Positions 25,225 through 33,670 of a stretch of 64,000 nt of DNA are shown in pieces. The position numbers and the translations under genes are program-made. The stretch covers positions 124,001 to 188,000 of the forward strand of contig DDFF01000015.1 of assembly GCA_002337045.1 (NCBI GenBank). Direction: 5' to 3'. Positions within the stretch are counted from its first letter, which is position 1. Each line of letters starts with the position of its first letter. A model generated the notes under the pieces. It was not told where the DNA came from, searched no databases, and was given only the letters and a program-made list of their open reading frames with translations. Source of the stretch: Bacteroidetes bacterium UBA1935. GTDB lineage: Bacteria > Bacteroidota > Bacteroidia > Chitinophagales > Chitinophagaceae.

Positions 25225-27627
25225 ATGTATAGACTGTACACTATTGTAATGCTATTGTGTTGCTGCATTCATGTACATGCCCAACGCACACAAACCATAC
25301 GTGGTAATATTACCGATAAAGAATCTAAGACGCCGTTGATAGGGGTTATTGTGAGGGTGGTTGGTGTAGCACCTGAGATAGGAAGCGTAAGTGATGAAAA
25401 CGGAGCTTATGTATTGAAAGCTGCACCTGTTGGTAAGCTGACTATTGAAGCTAAGTACATGGGGTATCAGCCAGTGATGCTTGCCAATATCCTTGTGACA
25501 TCGGGCAAAGAGGTAGTGCTGAATATAGAGATGGAGGAGTCTGCTACAAAGATGCAGGAGGTAGAGGTGAAGGCTAAGAAAGAACACATCAACGAAATGG
25601 CAGTAGTGAGTGCCAAGACTTTTGATGTATCTGAAACAGAACGCTACGCAGGCAGCAGATCAGACCCTGCGCGTATGGCATCCAATTTTGCAGGTGTGCA
25701 AGGTGCAGATGATTCCAGAAATGATATCATTATTCGTGGCAACTCTCCACAAGGTGTTTTGTGGAGGCTTGAGGAAATAGACATTCCCAACCCGAACCAC
25801 TTTGCAGTGCCTGGAACAACAGGCGGCCCTGTAAGTATGCTGAACAACAAGACACTTGCCAACAGCGATTTCTTTACAGGGGCTTTCCCTGCAGAGTATG
25901 GTAACTCTACTGCAGGTGTTTTTGATTTGAAAATGCGCAATGGTAATAACAAGCGTCACGAGTTTACAGGGCAGTTAGGGTTTCTGGGAACGGAGCTTGC
26001 AGCAGAAGGACCCATCTCTAAGAATAGTGGGGCATCTTATTTATTTACTTACAGGTATTCGACATTAAAACTGTTTGAAGGCCTGAATATAAAAATAGGC
26101 ACCAGCTCTATACCCAACTATCAGGATGCGGCGTTGAAACTAAACTTCCCTTTAGGTAAAAAGGCAAATCTGTCTGTGTTTGGTATTGGTGGACTTAGTA
26201 AGATAGACCTTATAGTAAGCAAGCTCACAGACAGGCCTGAGGAATTGTACGGAGAGAGTGACAGAGACCAGTACTTTTATTCTAACACAGGTATAGTAGG
26301 GGCATCATTCAACTACCTGATAAATAAGAATACCTATACAAAGTTTGTGATTGCAGAAACGGTAAACGAAATAGGCGCACATCATGATAAAGTATTTCGC
26401 AATACAAACTGGCAGGTAGATTCTCTGAAGAATGTACTGGGTTATATGTTCAATACAAAAACTACAAGTGCACACTGGTACATCAATACAAAACTATCTG
26501 CACGCTCTGTAGTAAGAGCAGGTATAGTAAACAGCTACTATAGTGTGAACCTTGTAGACAGCAGCAGACAGTATCCGCCAAGCAGGCAAGACTGGCAACA
26601 AAGACTAAATTATAAAGGTGGTACAGATTTGTTGCAGGGGTATGTACAGTATAAGTATCGCCCCAGTGATGTATTGACACTAACAGCAGGGCTACACGCA
26701 CAGTATCTGACACATAATAGCAAAGTAGCTATAGAGCCTCGAATTGGTATGCGTTGGCGTTTGTCATCTTCAGGTGTTATGACTGCAGGATACGGCCTGC
26801 ATAGTCAAATGCAGCAATTGTATCAGTACTATGCGCACTTGCCGCAGCATACACAGACTGTTATGCACAACCATAATATGGGCTTTACCAGAAGCCATCA
26901 TGTAGTAGCAGGGTATGAACATGCATTGTCTAAAGTATTAAGGCTGCGTACAGAAGTGTATTATCAGTACCTGTTTAATGTGCCGATTGAAATGCGAGCA
27001 GGTTCTTCGTTCTCCGGACTCAATCAAGGTGCGTCATTTTCAAGATTGTTCCCTGATGTATTGGTGAATAAAGGGACAGGTTATAACTACGGGCTAGAGT
27101 TGACGATAGAGAAGACATTCAGTCAAAACTTTTATGTACTTGCGACAGGTTCTGTGTTTGACTCGAAAGCAAAAGGCAATGATGGGGTATACCGAAATAC
27201 AGACTACAATACGCGCTTTGCTACCAACCTGCTGGCAGGCTATGAGCCAAAGTTGGGTAAGAATAGTGTACTGATTACAGGTGTTAAAGTAACCTACGCA
27301 GGTGGCAGATTATATTCTCCACCCGATGTCGCAGCATCTAACGCTCTTGGTGATTTAGTAGTTGTCGATTCTGCAAGAAACACATTGCGTTTCCCCGATT
27401 ACTTCAGGGCTGATGCTAAATTGGGAGTACGCATTAATGCCAGGAAACTGACACACGAAATAGCTGTAGATCTTGTAAACGTATTTGGTATTAAAAACAT
27501 CTTATCGCTTACCTACAATGCAGATTTAGGTGCGCAGGGGGTATATCCGTTTGTAAAATCGTATCAATTGGGCTTTTTGCCGTTATTTTACTACCGCATA
27601 GATTTTGGCAGCGGCAAAAACAGATAG
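25225..27627 (+). CDS. TonB-dependent outer-membrane receptor with carboxypeptidase-like domain
   Basis: About 800 aa from the ATG at 25225 (eight further codons back to a GTG at 25201 are possible). Signal peptide (YTIVMLLCCCIHVHA), then a CarboxypepD_reg-like domain (IRGNITDKESKTPLIGVIVR, residues ~25-105), a plug domain (ASNFAGVQGADDSRNDIIIRG) and a beta-barrel ending in LFYYRIDFGSGKNR. No SusD partner is adjacent, so it is more likely a siderophore, peptide or cofactor receptor than a starch-type system. It is followed at 5 bp by an acyltransferase, suggesting an operon. Confidence 0.9.
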   Translation: MYRLYTIVMLLCCCIHVHAQRTQTIRGNITDKESKTPLIGVIVRVVGVAPEIGSVSDENGAYVLKAAPVGKLTIEAKYMGYQPVMLANILVTSGKEVVLNIEMEESATKMQEVEVKAKKEHINEMAVVSAKTFDVSETERYAGSRSDPARMASNFAGVQGADDSRNDIIIRGNSPQGVLWRLEEIDIPNPNHFAVPGTTGGPVSMLNNKTLANSDFFTGAFPAEYGNSTAGVFDLKMRNGNNKRHEFTGQLGFLGTELAAEGPISKNSGASYLFTYRYSTLKLFEGLNIKIGTSSIPNYQDAALKLNFPLGKKANLSVFGIGGLSKIDLIVSKLTDRPEELYGESDRDQYFYSNTGIVGASFNYLINKNTYTKFVIAETVNEIGAHHDKVFRNTNWQVDSLKNVLGYMFNTKTTSAHWYINTKLSARSVVRAGIVNSYYSVNLVDSSRQYPPSRQDWQQRLNYKGGTDLLQGYVQYKYRPSDVLTLTAGLHAQYLTHNSKVAIEPRIGMRWRLSSSGVMTAGYGLHSQMQQLYQYYAHLPQHTQTVMHNHNMGFTRSHHVVAGYEHALSKVLRLRTEVYYQYLFNVPIEMRAGSSFSGLNQGASFSRLFPDVLVNKGTGYNYGLELTIEKTFSQNFYVLATGSVFDSKAKGNDGVYRNTDYNTRFATNLLAGYEPKLGKNSVLITGVKVTYAGGRLYSPPDVAASNALGDLVVVDSARNTLRFPDYFRADAKLGVRINARKLTHEIAVDLVNVFGIKNILSLTYNADLGAQGVYPFVKSYQLGFLPLFYYRIDFGSGKNR

Positions 27628-27632
27628 TACAG

Positions 27633-28637
27633 ATGAATGAAAAGCACCTGAACGGGCTTACAGCAACCCGCGGTTTTGCCGCATTGATGATTGTGATATT
27701 TCACTTCGGGCTCAATGTATTTCCGTTCAAACATATGCAACCCTTCTTTGCAAAAGGAAATGTGGCAGTTAGTTATTTCTTTACGCTGTCTGGGTTTATT
27801 ATGTGCTATACATATTTCAATCAGCAGGTCCAATACAAAGACTATCTGAAAAGAAGAATAGCGCGCATAGCACCATTGTATTGGGTGGCTATGATAATAT
27901 CCATCATTCGGGTAAGAGACGAAGCGCAGCTTGGATTTAAAACACTATTGAATTTCTTTTTTGCGCAGGCATATCTTCCCGGATATGCATTGACGATAAA
28001 CAGTGCAGGATGGTCTTTGTCTGTAGAGATGCTTTTTTATCTGTTGTTTCCTTTATTGCTTTTATTATATAAAGCCAATCAGCAACGCTTTGCTTATAGT
28101 GCTTTATTGTTCTACGTGCTATCGCAATTGGTACACCTATGGATGGTAGCACACGCAAAGCCCAATAACAATAACTGGCACGAGCTCACCTATTATTTCC
28201 CGTTTGCCCACCTGAATGAATTTGTAATAGGTATGGCAGGTTATTATTTCTATACCCATAACAAAGAACAACTTAGCAAGATGCCTGTATTGGTAACGTT
28301 TGCCTTGGTTGTGTTGAGCATTATATATCTACCATTCAGCAAGCATAATGGGTTGCTGGCACCACTATTTGTATTGATGATAGTTGGTATAGCCTGCAAG
28401 AAAGATAGTTGGCTTAGTGCAAAGCCGTTGGTATGGTTGGGAGAGGTGAGCTATGGTATATACATATTGCAGATGCCAGTAAACTTTTATCTGTCTAAAC
28501 TGAATGCTAAATATCTGGGGCTTACTACCAATTGGTTCTTTCTGTTCTTTGTAATTGTATTGGTTGTAGTATCGGCATTATGCTACAGTTATATAGAAAA
28601 GCCGCTGCGCAGGAAAATCAATAGTTTGAAAATATGA
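27633..28637 (+). CDS. Acyltransferase family 3 membrane protein
   Basis: 334 aa with about ten membrane segments. The family start is present: LNGLTATRGFAALMIVIFHFG, including the conserved His in FHFG, and later VSYFFTLSGFIMCYTY and RRIARIAPLYWVAMI. Such proteins O-acetylate or succinylate polysaccharides, peptidoglycan or lipids in the inner membrane. The acceptor here is unknown. Five bp after the TonB receptor stop, so translationally close. Confidence 0.92.
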   Translation: MNEKHLNGLTATRGFAALMIVIFHFGLNVFPFKHMQPFFAKGNVAVSYFFTLSGFIMCYTYFNQQVQYKDYLKRRIARIAPLYWVAMIISIIRVRDEAQLGFKTLLNFFFAQAYLPGYALTINSAGWSLSVEMLFYLLFPLLLLLYKANQQRFAYSALLFYVLSQLVHLWMVAHAKPNNNNWHELTYYFPFAHLNEFVIGMAGYYFYTHNKEQLSKMPVLVTFALVVLSIIYLPFSKHNGLLAPLFVLMIVGIACKKDSWLSAKPLVWLGEVSYGIYILQMPVNFYLSKLNAKYLGLTTNWFFLFFVIVLVVVSALCYSYIEKPLRRKINSLKI

Positions 28638-28649
28638 GTGTAAAATTGT

Positions 28650-28682
28650 TTTGTTTATGTGCAGACAAACATTGTAATATTG
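28650..28682 (+). promoter_or_regulatory. Promoter of the candidate structured RNA
   Basis: TTTG at 28650-28653, 21-bp spacer, TAATATTG at 28675-28682 (one mismatch to TAnnTTTG). Predicted transcript start about 28687-28689. Confidence 0.5.
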
Positions 28683-28687
28683 CAAGA

Positions 28688-28826
28688 TGAATAACATGTA
28701 TAAACACGCCAAACATTGTTGGAAGCCTTGCATAGCGAAGGGTGCGTGTACATTATTCTAATATCTGACAGATTATTTACAAAACGTATATACAGCCCTT
28801 CGGTAAACCCCGAAGGGCTTTTTTTA
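28688..28826 (+). ncRNA. Candidate structured RNA, 6S-like or regulatory leader
   Basis: No open frame occupies this stretch. The predicted 5' end begins a long stem: GAATA..ATGTA..CACGC (28689-28709) pairs with GCGTG-TACAT-TATTC (28744-28758). Inside are two short hairpins (CAA...TTG at 28710-28721 and CCTTGC...GC.AAGG at 28726-28741). After an AU-rich linker comes a strong terminator ending in seven Ts. A promoter lies directly upstream. Alternative: a leader with conditional terminator for the thioesterase, whose ATG is 24 nt after the T-run and which shows no promoter of its own. Confidence 0.5.
28793..28826 (+). terminator. Intrinsic terminator of the candidate RNA
   Basis: AGCCCTTCGG-TAAACC-CCGAAGGGCT, ten paired bases, followed by TTTTTTT. 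Confidence 0.85.
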
Positions 28827-28849
28827 TAACTATACTAAAACAGGCATAG

Positions 28850-29260
28850 ATGAAACTGATAAACAAAAAAATATGCATGGGCAAGGACATTGGCATTCAT
28901 GGCAATCTGTTCGGCGGCATATTGATGGCATGGATTGACGAAGCTGCAGCAGCATTTGCTACTGAGTATTGCCATACACCCAACATGGTGACGCTGAGGG
29001 TAGGTGAGTTGTTGTTTAAAAAACCAATTAAAACAGGTAATCACATACGTGTGTATGGTGAGGTAGCTCATTTGGGCAGTACCTCCATTACACTGAATAT
29101 TGATGTGCGTAAATACAATCTGTATAGTGGTGAAGAAACTGTGGTGTGTACTACATCCATCACATTTGTGCGTATAGATGACGATGGCAACCCGACACCT
29201 ATAGGGGAGTCTATCAAAAAGAAACACAGGGAACAACTTGAAGTTGCTGCATTGGGATAA
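28850..29260 (+). CDS. Acyl-CoA thioesterase, hot-dog fold (YciA-like)
   Basis: 136-aa cytosolic enzyme hydrolysing acyl-CoA to free acid and CoA. Motifs of the YciA/BACH group: GNLFGGILMAWIDEAAAAFA with the catalytic Asp in WIDE, and VTLRVGELLFKKPIKTGNHI. It lies between two hairpin terminators, and transcription may depend on read-through of the upstream one. Preferred chain length unknown. Confidence 0.9.
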   Translation: MKLINKKICMGKDIGIHGNLFGGILMAWIDEAAAAFATEYCHTPNMVTLRVGELLFKKPIKTGNHIRVYGEVAHLGSTSITLNIDVRKYNLYSGEETVVCTTSITFVRIDDDGNPTPIGESIKKKHREQLEVAALG

Positions 29261-29295
29261 AACAAAAGCAGCCTCATAGGCTGCTTTTGTTTTTG
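29261..29295. terminator. Bidirectional terminator, thioesterase and AIM24-like genes
   Basis: AACAAAAGCAGCC-TCATA-GGCTGCTTTTGTT followed by TTT; A-run on the other side. Confidence 0.85.
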
Positions 29296-29313
29296 TAATG
29301 ATATTGGGAAAGA

Positions 29314-30105
29314 CTACCACCCGTCACCATCCAGCATATTGCCGATGCCGCCCAGAATGCTGCCTTCTTCTTTGCGTTTGTAAGTGCCGTAAGAAAGTAT
29401 ACGGCCTGCCAGCCTGCTGATGGGCAGTGTCTGTATCCACACTGTACCGGGGCCGCGGAGTGTTGCAAAGAACACACCCTCGCCGCCAAACAGAGTGTTT
29501 TTGATACCGCCTACAAACTGTATGTCGTATTCTACATTGCGGGTAAATGCTACGATACAACCCGTGTCTATTTTCAGCAGTTCTCCGGGTTGCAGTTCGC
29601 GTTTTGTTACGTGGCCACCGGCATGAACAAATGCATGACCGTCGCCTTCCAGTTTTTCCATAATGAAGCCCTCGCCACCAAACAGGCCTGTACCCAGTTT
29701 CTTTTGGAATTCTATACCAATAGAAACACCTTTAGCCGCGCACAGGAATGCATCTTTCTGGCATATTACTCTATTACCTAGTTCCTGCAAATCGAGCGGG
29801 ATGATTTTACCAGGATACGGTGATGCAAACGATACACGTTTTTTACCCTGTCCTGTGTTTGTATAGGTTGTCATAAAAAGGCTTTCACCCGTCAGCATGC
29901 GTTTGCCTGCAGAGAAGAGTTTGCCCATCAGGCTTTGGTTGGGCATACTGCCATCACCCAATACTGTTTCCATTTGTATGCCGTCATCCATCATCATAAA
30001 GCTGCCTGCTTCTGCAATGGCTGTCTCCTGTGGGTCCAGCTCTATCTCTACATATTGCATTTCCTCTCCGTGGATGTGGTAATCAATTTCGTGGTTGTTG
30101 CGCAT
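29314..30105 (-). CDS. TIGR00266/AIM24 family protein
   Basis: 263 aa. Family features: MQYVEIELDPQETAIAEAGS near the N-terminus, then MMMDDGIQMETVLGDGS, glycine-rich SLFMTTYTNTGQGKKRVSF and FLCAAKGVSIGIEFQKKLG, all fitting the beta-helix AIM24 fold. Soluble, no signal peptide. The biochemical role of bacterial members is not established. A -7 box lies 25 nt upstream. Confidence 0.9.
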   Translation of the reverse strand: MRNNHEIDYHIHGEEMQYVEIELDPQETAIAEAGSFMMMDDGIQMETVLGDGSMPNQSLMGKLFSAGKRMLTGESLFMTTYTNTGQGKKRVSFASPYPGKIIPLDLQELGNRVICQKDAFLCAAKGVSIGIEFQKKLGTGLFGGEGFIMEKLEGDGHAFVHAGGHVTKRELQPGELLKIDTGCIVAFTRNVEYDIQFVGGIKNTLFGGEGVFFATLRGPGTVWIQTLPISRLAGRILSYGTYKRKEEGSILGGIGNMLDGDGW

Positions 30106-30130
30106 AGTGTTTTTATAAAAATTAGCTTGT

Positions 30131-30138
30131 CAAAACTA
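30131..30138 (-). promoter_or_regulatory. -7 promoter box of the AIM24-like gene
   Basis: TAGTTTTG on the minus strand, 25 nt before the ATG. Confidence 0.5.
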
Positions 30139-30187
30139 TGAGGTTAATAAATGTGTAATATATAAAGCTCTGTTAAATCAGTTATAT

Positions 30188-31252
30188 TTAATAGCAATCA
30201 GTGTTGCCAAGCGTAGTTCTTATTTCATTATCCCATGCTTTCTGTTCAGTTGGTTTTGTGCCGTGTACTGTTTCTTTATCATAATTGTTTTGCAACACAG
30301 CGCCTTCTTTGTCTGCATCTCGCAGCAGGTTTTCCAATTCAGTCTGGTAGTTTTCTATGGTGAAGCTGTAATTACGAATCTTATCAGCCAATCTGCATGC
30401 ATTTAAAGCTGTGATATCAAAATGTAGTTGTTCATGGTTAAGTGTTTTTGCACTTCTGCCATTTGGTTTGCACCACGAATGTTGCTTGTCGAAGTATACA
30501 TTCAATGATACGTCCAGTTTCACTGTTCTTCCTTTTCTTTCATGACTGTACTTCATAGCTATACCACTATAGGTAGCTGCAGCACCCTTGCTTAATTCAT
30601 CGGGTTCTCCTTCAAAATCATTAAGGGTTAGTTTTCGGTTTTTGTTATAATAGATTGCGCCCTTATCGCCTGCTGGCACAATTTTAACCAATGCCATAAC
30701 CCCTGCGGTTCCTTCTGATTTTGTATACCAATTATCAAAGTCTTGCAGGCCGCGTTCTACATTGCTTTTTATCAATTTCTCAATATATGCACTGGCATCA
30801 AAGCCTGTTTGTATATAGCCTGAACCTGTGTATTCAACCAGTTTATTTCCGTTCTGATAAAATGCAACGCCATAGGCAAGGTCGGCCTGCTGACCCATAC
30901 TTACATTCTTTTCAGAAATGCGTAGTTGAGTGATGTGCATTTCCAATCCATCAAGCTGCGTGTTTTGCTGAATACTGTTGTTGATGAATGTTTCAATAGC
31001 TTTAGCTGCTCCGCCTTCCAGATTGATAGGTACTACTTTGTTGGCTATACCAGCGCGCATAGTGCCTATATTATCCTTCTCCTCACGGTCGTCTACTATG
31101 GTTGTTATGTAGTAGTTGTGCGGTGTGTAGAGTTTTTTGTTAGGTTTTAGTTTAATAATGTGTGCTTCCTGTGCAGATAGCTGCATGGCGTAGGTAAGCA
31201 GTAAAATGGTTTGTAAGAATCTGTTTATCACAATATTATTCTGAATATTCAC
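30188..31252 (-). CDS. Exported HExxH protein, DUF922-like, GTG start
   Basis: 354 aa. Begins with GTG at 31252 and a signal peptide (RFLQTILLLTYAMQLSA, cut at SAQ). The C-terminal third contains LNHEQLHFDITA, a zinc-type HExxH motif, preceded by KLTLNDFEGEP and SYSG-like elements as in DUF922 putative Zn proteases. The N-terminal ~200 residues are unassigned. A variant -7 box (TATTTTCG) ends 3 nt before the GTG, predicting a leaderless transcript. Protease activity is inferred only from the motif. Confidence 0.78.
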   Translation of the reverse strand: MNIQNNIVINRFLQTILLLTYAMQLSAQEAHIIKLKPNKKLYTPHNYYITTIVDDREEKDNIGTMRAGIANKVVPINLEGGAAKAIETFINNSIQQNTQLDGLEMHITQLRISEKNVSMGQQADLAYGVAFYQNGNKLVEYTGSGYIQTGFDASAYIEKLIKSNVERGLQDFDNWYTKSEGTAGVMALVKIVPAGDKGAIYYNKNRKLTLNDFEGEPDELSKGAAATYSGIAMKYSHERKGRTVKLDVSLNVYFDKQHSWCKPNGRSAKTLNHEQLHFDITALNACRLADKIRNYSFTIENYQTELENLLRDADKEGAVLQNNYDKETVHGTKPTEQKAWDNEIRTTLGNTDCY

Positions 31253-31255
31253 AAA

Positions 31256-31263
31256 CGAAAATA
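31256..31263 (-). promoter_or_regulatory. Probable -7 box of the HExxH gene, TTCG variant
   Basis: TATTTTCG on the minus strand, 3 nt before the GTG start. Confidence 0.45.
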
Positions 31264-31326
31264 CTTATTCCCGCGTTTCAATGTTTGAAACAGTATTTTA
31301 TATATTGTAAAAATTATAACCAAAAG

Positions 31327-31908
31327 ATGCAGCCCGAAGAGATACTGATACTTGTGGCGAAAGGCGATAAGAGCGCCTTCGGGCAACTGTATGCATTGTT
31401 TAAAGACAAGGTTTACAATACCAGTATTTCGTATTTGCAACAGGAAAACGATGCAGAGGAGGTGACGCAGGACGTATTTGTGGAGGTATACCATAATGCC
31501 AATACCTATAAAGGTGGCGCAAGTGTATCTACATGGATATACAGGATTACAGTAAACAAATGTCTGGACCGCATTAGGTACAATAACAGGCAAAAGCGCT
31601 TCTCCTTTATTACCAGCATTTTCAACAAGGACACCGGAGCCCTGCAACACGATAAGCCCCATTTTGACCATCCAGGGGTGGGGGTAGAAAACAAGGAAAG
31701 GGCAGCCATGTTGTTCAATGCCATCAGGCAACTGCCTGAAAGCCAGCAAACTGCGTTTATTCTGAAGCAGATAGAAGGGCTTTCGCAAAGGGAAATTTCG
31801 CAGATTATGGATATGGGCGAAAAGGCCGTAGAGTCGTTGCTGCAAAGGGCAAAAGCCAATTTGAGAAAAATTTTATCAGATTATTACAATTCAAACGAAG
31901 GATTATAA
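31327..31908 (+). CDS. ECF-type RNA polymerase sigma factor
   Basis: 193 aa from the ATG at 31327. Region 2 is visible as FGQLYALFKDKVYNTSISYL, NDAEEVTQDVFVEVY and VSTWIYRITVNKCLDRIR. Region 4 is LPESQQTAFILKQIEGLSQ then EISQIMDMGEKAVESLLQRA. It is followed at 29 bp by a small membrane protein and then a Spy-like protein, the usual sigma/anti-sigma/effector order for envelope stress. The upstream TTG at 31285 is an unlikely start. Confidence 0.93.
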   Translation: MQPEEILILVAKGDKSAFGQLYALFKDKVYNTSISYLQQENDAEEVTQDVFVEVYHNANTYKGGASVSTWIYRITVNKCLDRIRYNNRQKRFSFITSIFNKDTGALQHDKPHFDHPGVGVENKERAAMLFNAIRQLPESQQTAFILKQIEGLSQREISQIMDMGEKAVESLLQRAKANLRKILSDYYNSNEGL

Positions 31909-31937
31909 ATAAGAAAACGTCTAAAACGATATAGGTT

Positions 31938-32249
31938 ATGAAGCAGAAGGATGAAAATAGGTGGGTTGAGGATGTCCTCAATAGCATGGACGGGGCTGCA
32001 AAAGCCCGCCCTGCGGAGGATTTGTATGGTAAAATAGAACACAGAATAGCAGTTCCGTTTACCAAAGGGCGTACTATTTCGCTGACTACCTTCTCTGCCG
32101 CAGCCGCCAGCATTGTACTGCTGATCGTATTGAATATGATGGCGCTGACAGGCAATAGCAGGAAGCATGATAACGGAAGGCCGGATGAAGTGTCTTCTGT
32201 AGCACGTTATTATGATATTACTAACGAAAGTGAAGGGCTTGGTCTATGA
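31938..32249 (+). CDS. Small single-span membrane protein, probable anti-sigma factor
   Basis: 103 aa: cytosolic N-terminal ~50 residues (MKQKDENRWVEDVLNSMDGA), one membrane span near residues 50-70 (FSAAAASIVLLIVLNMMAL) and a short outer tail. Its position directly after the ECF sigma gene and its architecture suggest an anti-sigma factor, although no zinc-binding HxxxCxxC motif is present. The stop overlaps the next start by 4 bp. Confidence 0.72.
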   Translation: MKQKDENRWVEDVLNSMDGAAKARPAEDLYGKIEHRIAVPFTKGRTISLTTFSAAAASIVLLIVLNMMALTGNSRKHDNGRPDEVSSVARYYDITNESEGLGL

Positions 32250-32722
32250 GAAAGGAAGTGTTTTATAGGGTAATCATCGTTGCATTGCTGCTGCTCAATT
32301 TTGGGGTGCTGGGCTATTTGTGGATGGGTAAAAAGGAAATGCATCAACAAGGAGGGCCGGAAGGAGATAGGAGAAAAGAACCTGCTGGGTTTATTATAAA
32401 AAGCCTGCAGCTTGATGAGGAACAACAGATGAAGTTTGAAGAGCTGAAGCACGAACACCAGCGTAATATGCAAATGGTACGTGAGGAAAGTAAAAACCTG
32501 CACGATGCCTTGTATAAAGAGCTGCATAAGCAAACCGTTGATAGTAATGAGGTAGATAGCTTTATGCAACTGATAGTAGTAAATGCCAAACAGCGTGAAA
32601 TGGTAAACTTTAACCACTTCCGCGATTTGAAAACGATATTGAAACCAGAGCAATACAAGCTCTATGACGAATTTATTGAGGCAATAGCGCGTCGTTTTGG
32701 GCCGCCGCCGCCACATCACTAA
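32246..32722 (+). CDS. Spy/CpxP-like periplasmic protein
   Basis: 158 aa. A single N-terminal span (VIIVALLLLNFGVLGYLWMG) anchors a helical periplasmic domain rich in Glu, Lys, His and Met. It shows LQLDEEQQMKFEELKHEHQR and LKTILKPEQYKLYDEFI, the two LTxxQ-type helices of the Spy/CpxP/heavy-metal sensor superfamily. The tail RRFGPPPPHH could bind metal. Likely the sensed or protective component of the ECF operon, whether metal resistance or folding stress cannot be told. Confidence 0.85.
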   Translation: MRKEVFYRVIIVALLLLNFGVLGYLWMGKKEMHQQGGPEGDRRKEPAGFIIKSLQLDEEQQMKFEELKHEHQRNMQMVREESKNLHDALYKELHKQTVDSNEVDSFMQLIVVNAKQREMVNFNHFRDLKTILKPEQYKLYDEFIEAIARRFGPPPPHH

Positions 32723-32772
32723 GGAGATGACTAAAGAAAATGCAATAGGGGTGTTGCATTACTAAGAGGAAG

Positions 32773-32796
32773 GCCGATGCGCGAGCATCGGCTTTT
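32773..32796 (+). terminator. Terminator of the ECF sigma operon
   Basis: GCCGATGC-GCGA-GCATCGGC with a GNRA tetraloop, then TTTT. Confidence 0.8.
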
Positions 32797-32850
32797 ACAT
32801 TTGTGTTAACTGATTTTTGTGTTACTTTACAGTATAATAAATACTGAATA

Positions 32851-33600
32851 ATGGAAGAACGTAACACACCTATCGATTTTGCTGACTATACCGTGGTAGG
32901 TAGCAGCAAGCGCACAATGGCTAAGAATTTTATGGCGAATGTTTTCCTGTGGATGTTTGGTGCGTTGGCTATATCTGCAGCAACAGCATTTGCATTTGCT
33001 ACAACGCCTTCATTGTTATTGTCTTTAATCAATGAAACAACAGGTGGTCTAAATCTGTTAGGTTATGCTGCCATGTTTGCACCGCTGGTATTTGTACTGA
33101 CAATGTCGTTTGCATTTAACCGTTTGTCTGCAACTGCACTCACATTGTTTTTCATAGCTTATGCAGCGGTAACGGGCGTTAGCCTTAGTTTTATACTATT
33201 GATATACACTTCAGGTTCTGTAATCAGTTGTTTTGCCGCTGCATCACTGATGTTCGGTATTATGGCTGTAATGGGCTATACTACAGATAAAGACCTTACA
33301 AGTTTTGGTCGTATCCTTACTATGGGGCTGATAGGTATTGTAATCGCATCATTGATTAACTTCTTTATGAAGAGCGAAATGATGGAATACGTTATCAGTA
33401 TTGTTGGTGTTGCTGTATTTACAGGTCTTACAGCTTACGATGTACAGAAGTTGAAACGTATTGGTGAAGGTGTGGAATTTGAAGGCACACCTGCTACAGC
33501 TACACGCAAACTGGCTATTATGGGTGCACTGAATCTGTATCTGGATTTTCTCAATCTGTTCCTGATGCTGCTGCGTTTGTTTGGTAACAGAAGGGACTAA
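32851..33600 (+). CDS. Bax inhibitor-1/YccA family membrane protein
   Basis: 249 aa with seven hydrophobic segments. Family features: VFLWMFGALAISAATAFAFA at the first span, LTAYDVQKLKRIGEG near the C-terminus with the conserved Asp, and ALNLYLDFLNLFLMLLRLFG as the final span. Members act as calcium-leak or protease-regulating membrane proteins; the exact role in Bacteroidota is unknown. Stands alone between terminators. Confidence 0.95.
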   Translation: MEERNTPIDFADYTVVGSSKRTMAKNFMANVFLWMFGALAISAATAFAFATTPSLLLSLINETTGGLNLLGYAAMFAPLVFVLTMSFAFNRLSATALTLFFIAYAAVTGVSLSFILLIYTSGSVISCFAAASLMFGIMAVMGYTTDKDLTSFGRILTMGLIGIVIASLINFFMKSEMMEYVISIVGVAVFTGLTAYDVQKLKRIGEGVEFEGTPATATRKLAIMGALNLYLDFLNLFLMLLRLFGNRRD

Positions 33601-33622
33601 TATTCCAACGTATGATATTTAA

Positions 33623-33650
33623 GGCCTCGCATTTGCGGGGTCTTTTTATT
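33623..33650 (+). terminator. Terminator of the Bax-inhibitor-like gene
   Basis: GGCCTCGC-ATTT-GCGGGGTC (with two G-U pairs) followed by TTTTTATTTTT. Confidence 0.75.
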
Positions 33651-33670
33651 TTTACTATATCTTAGTCATT

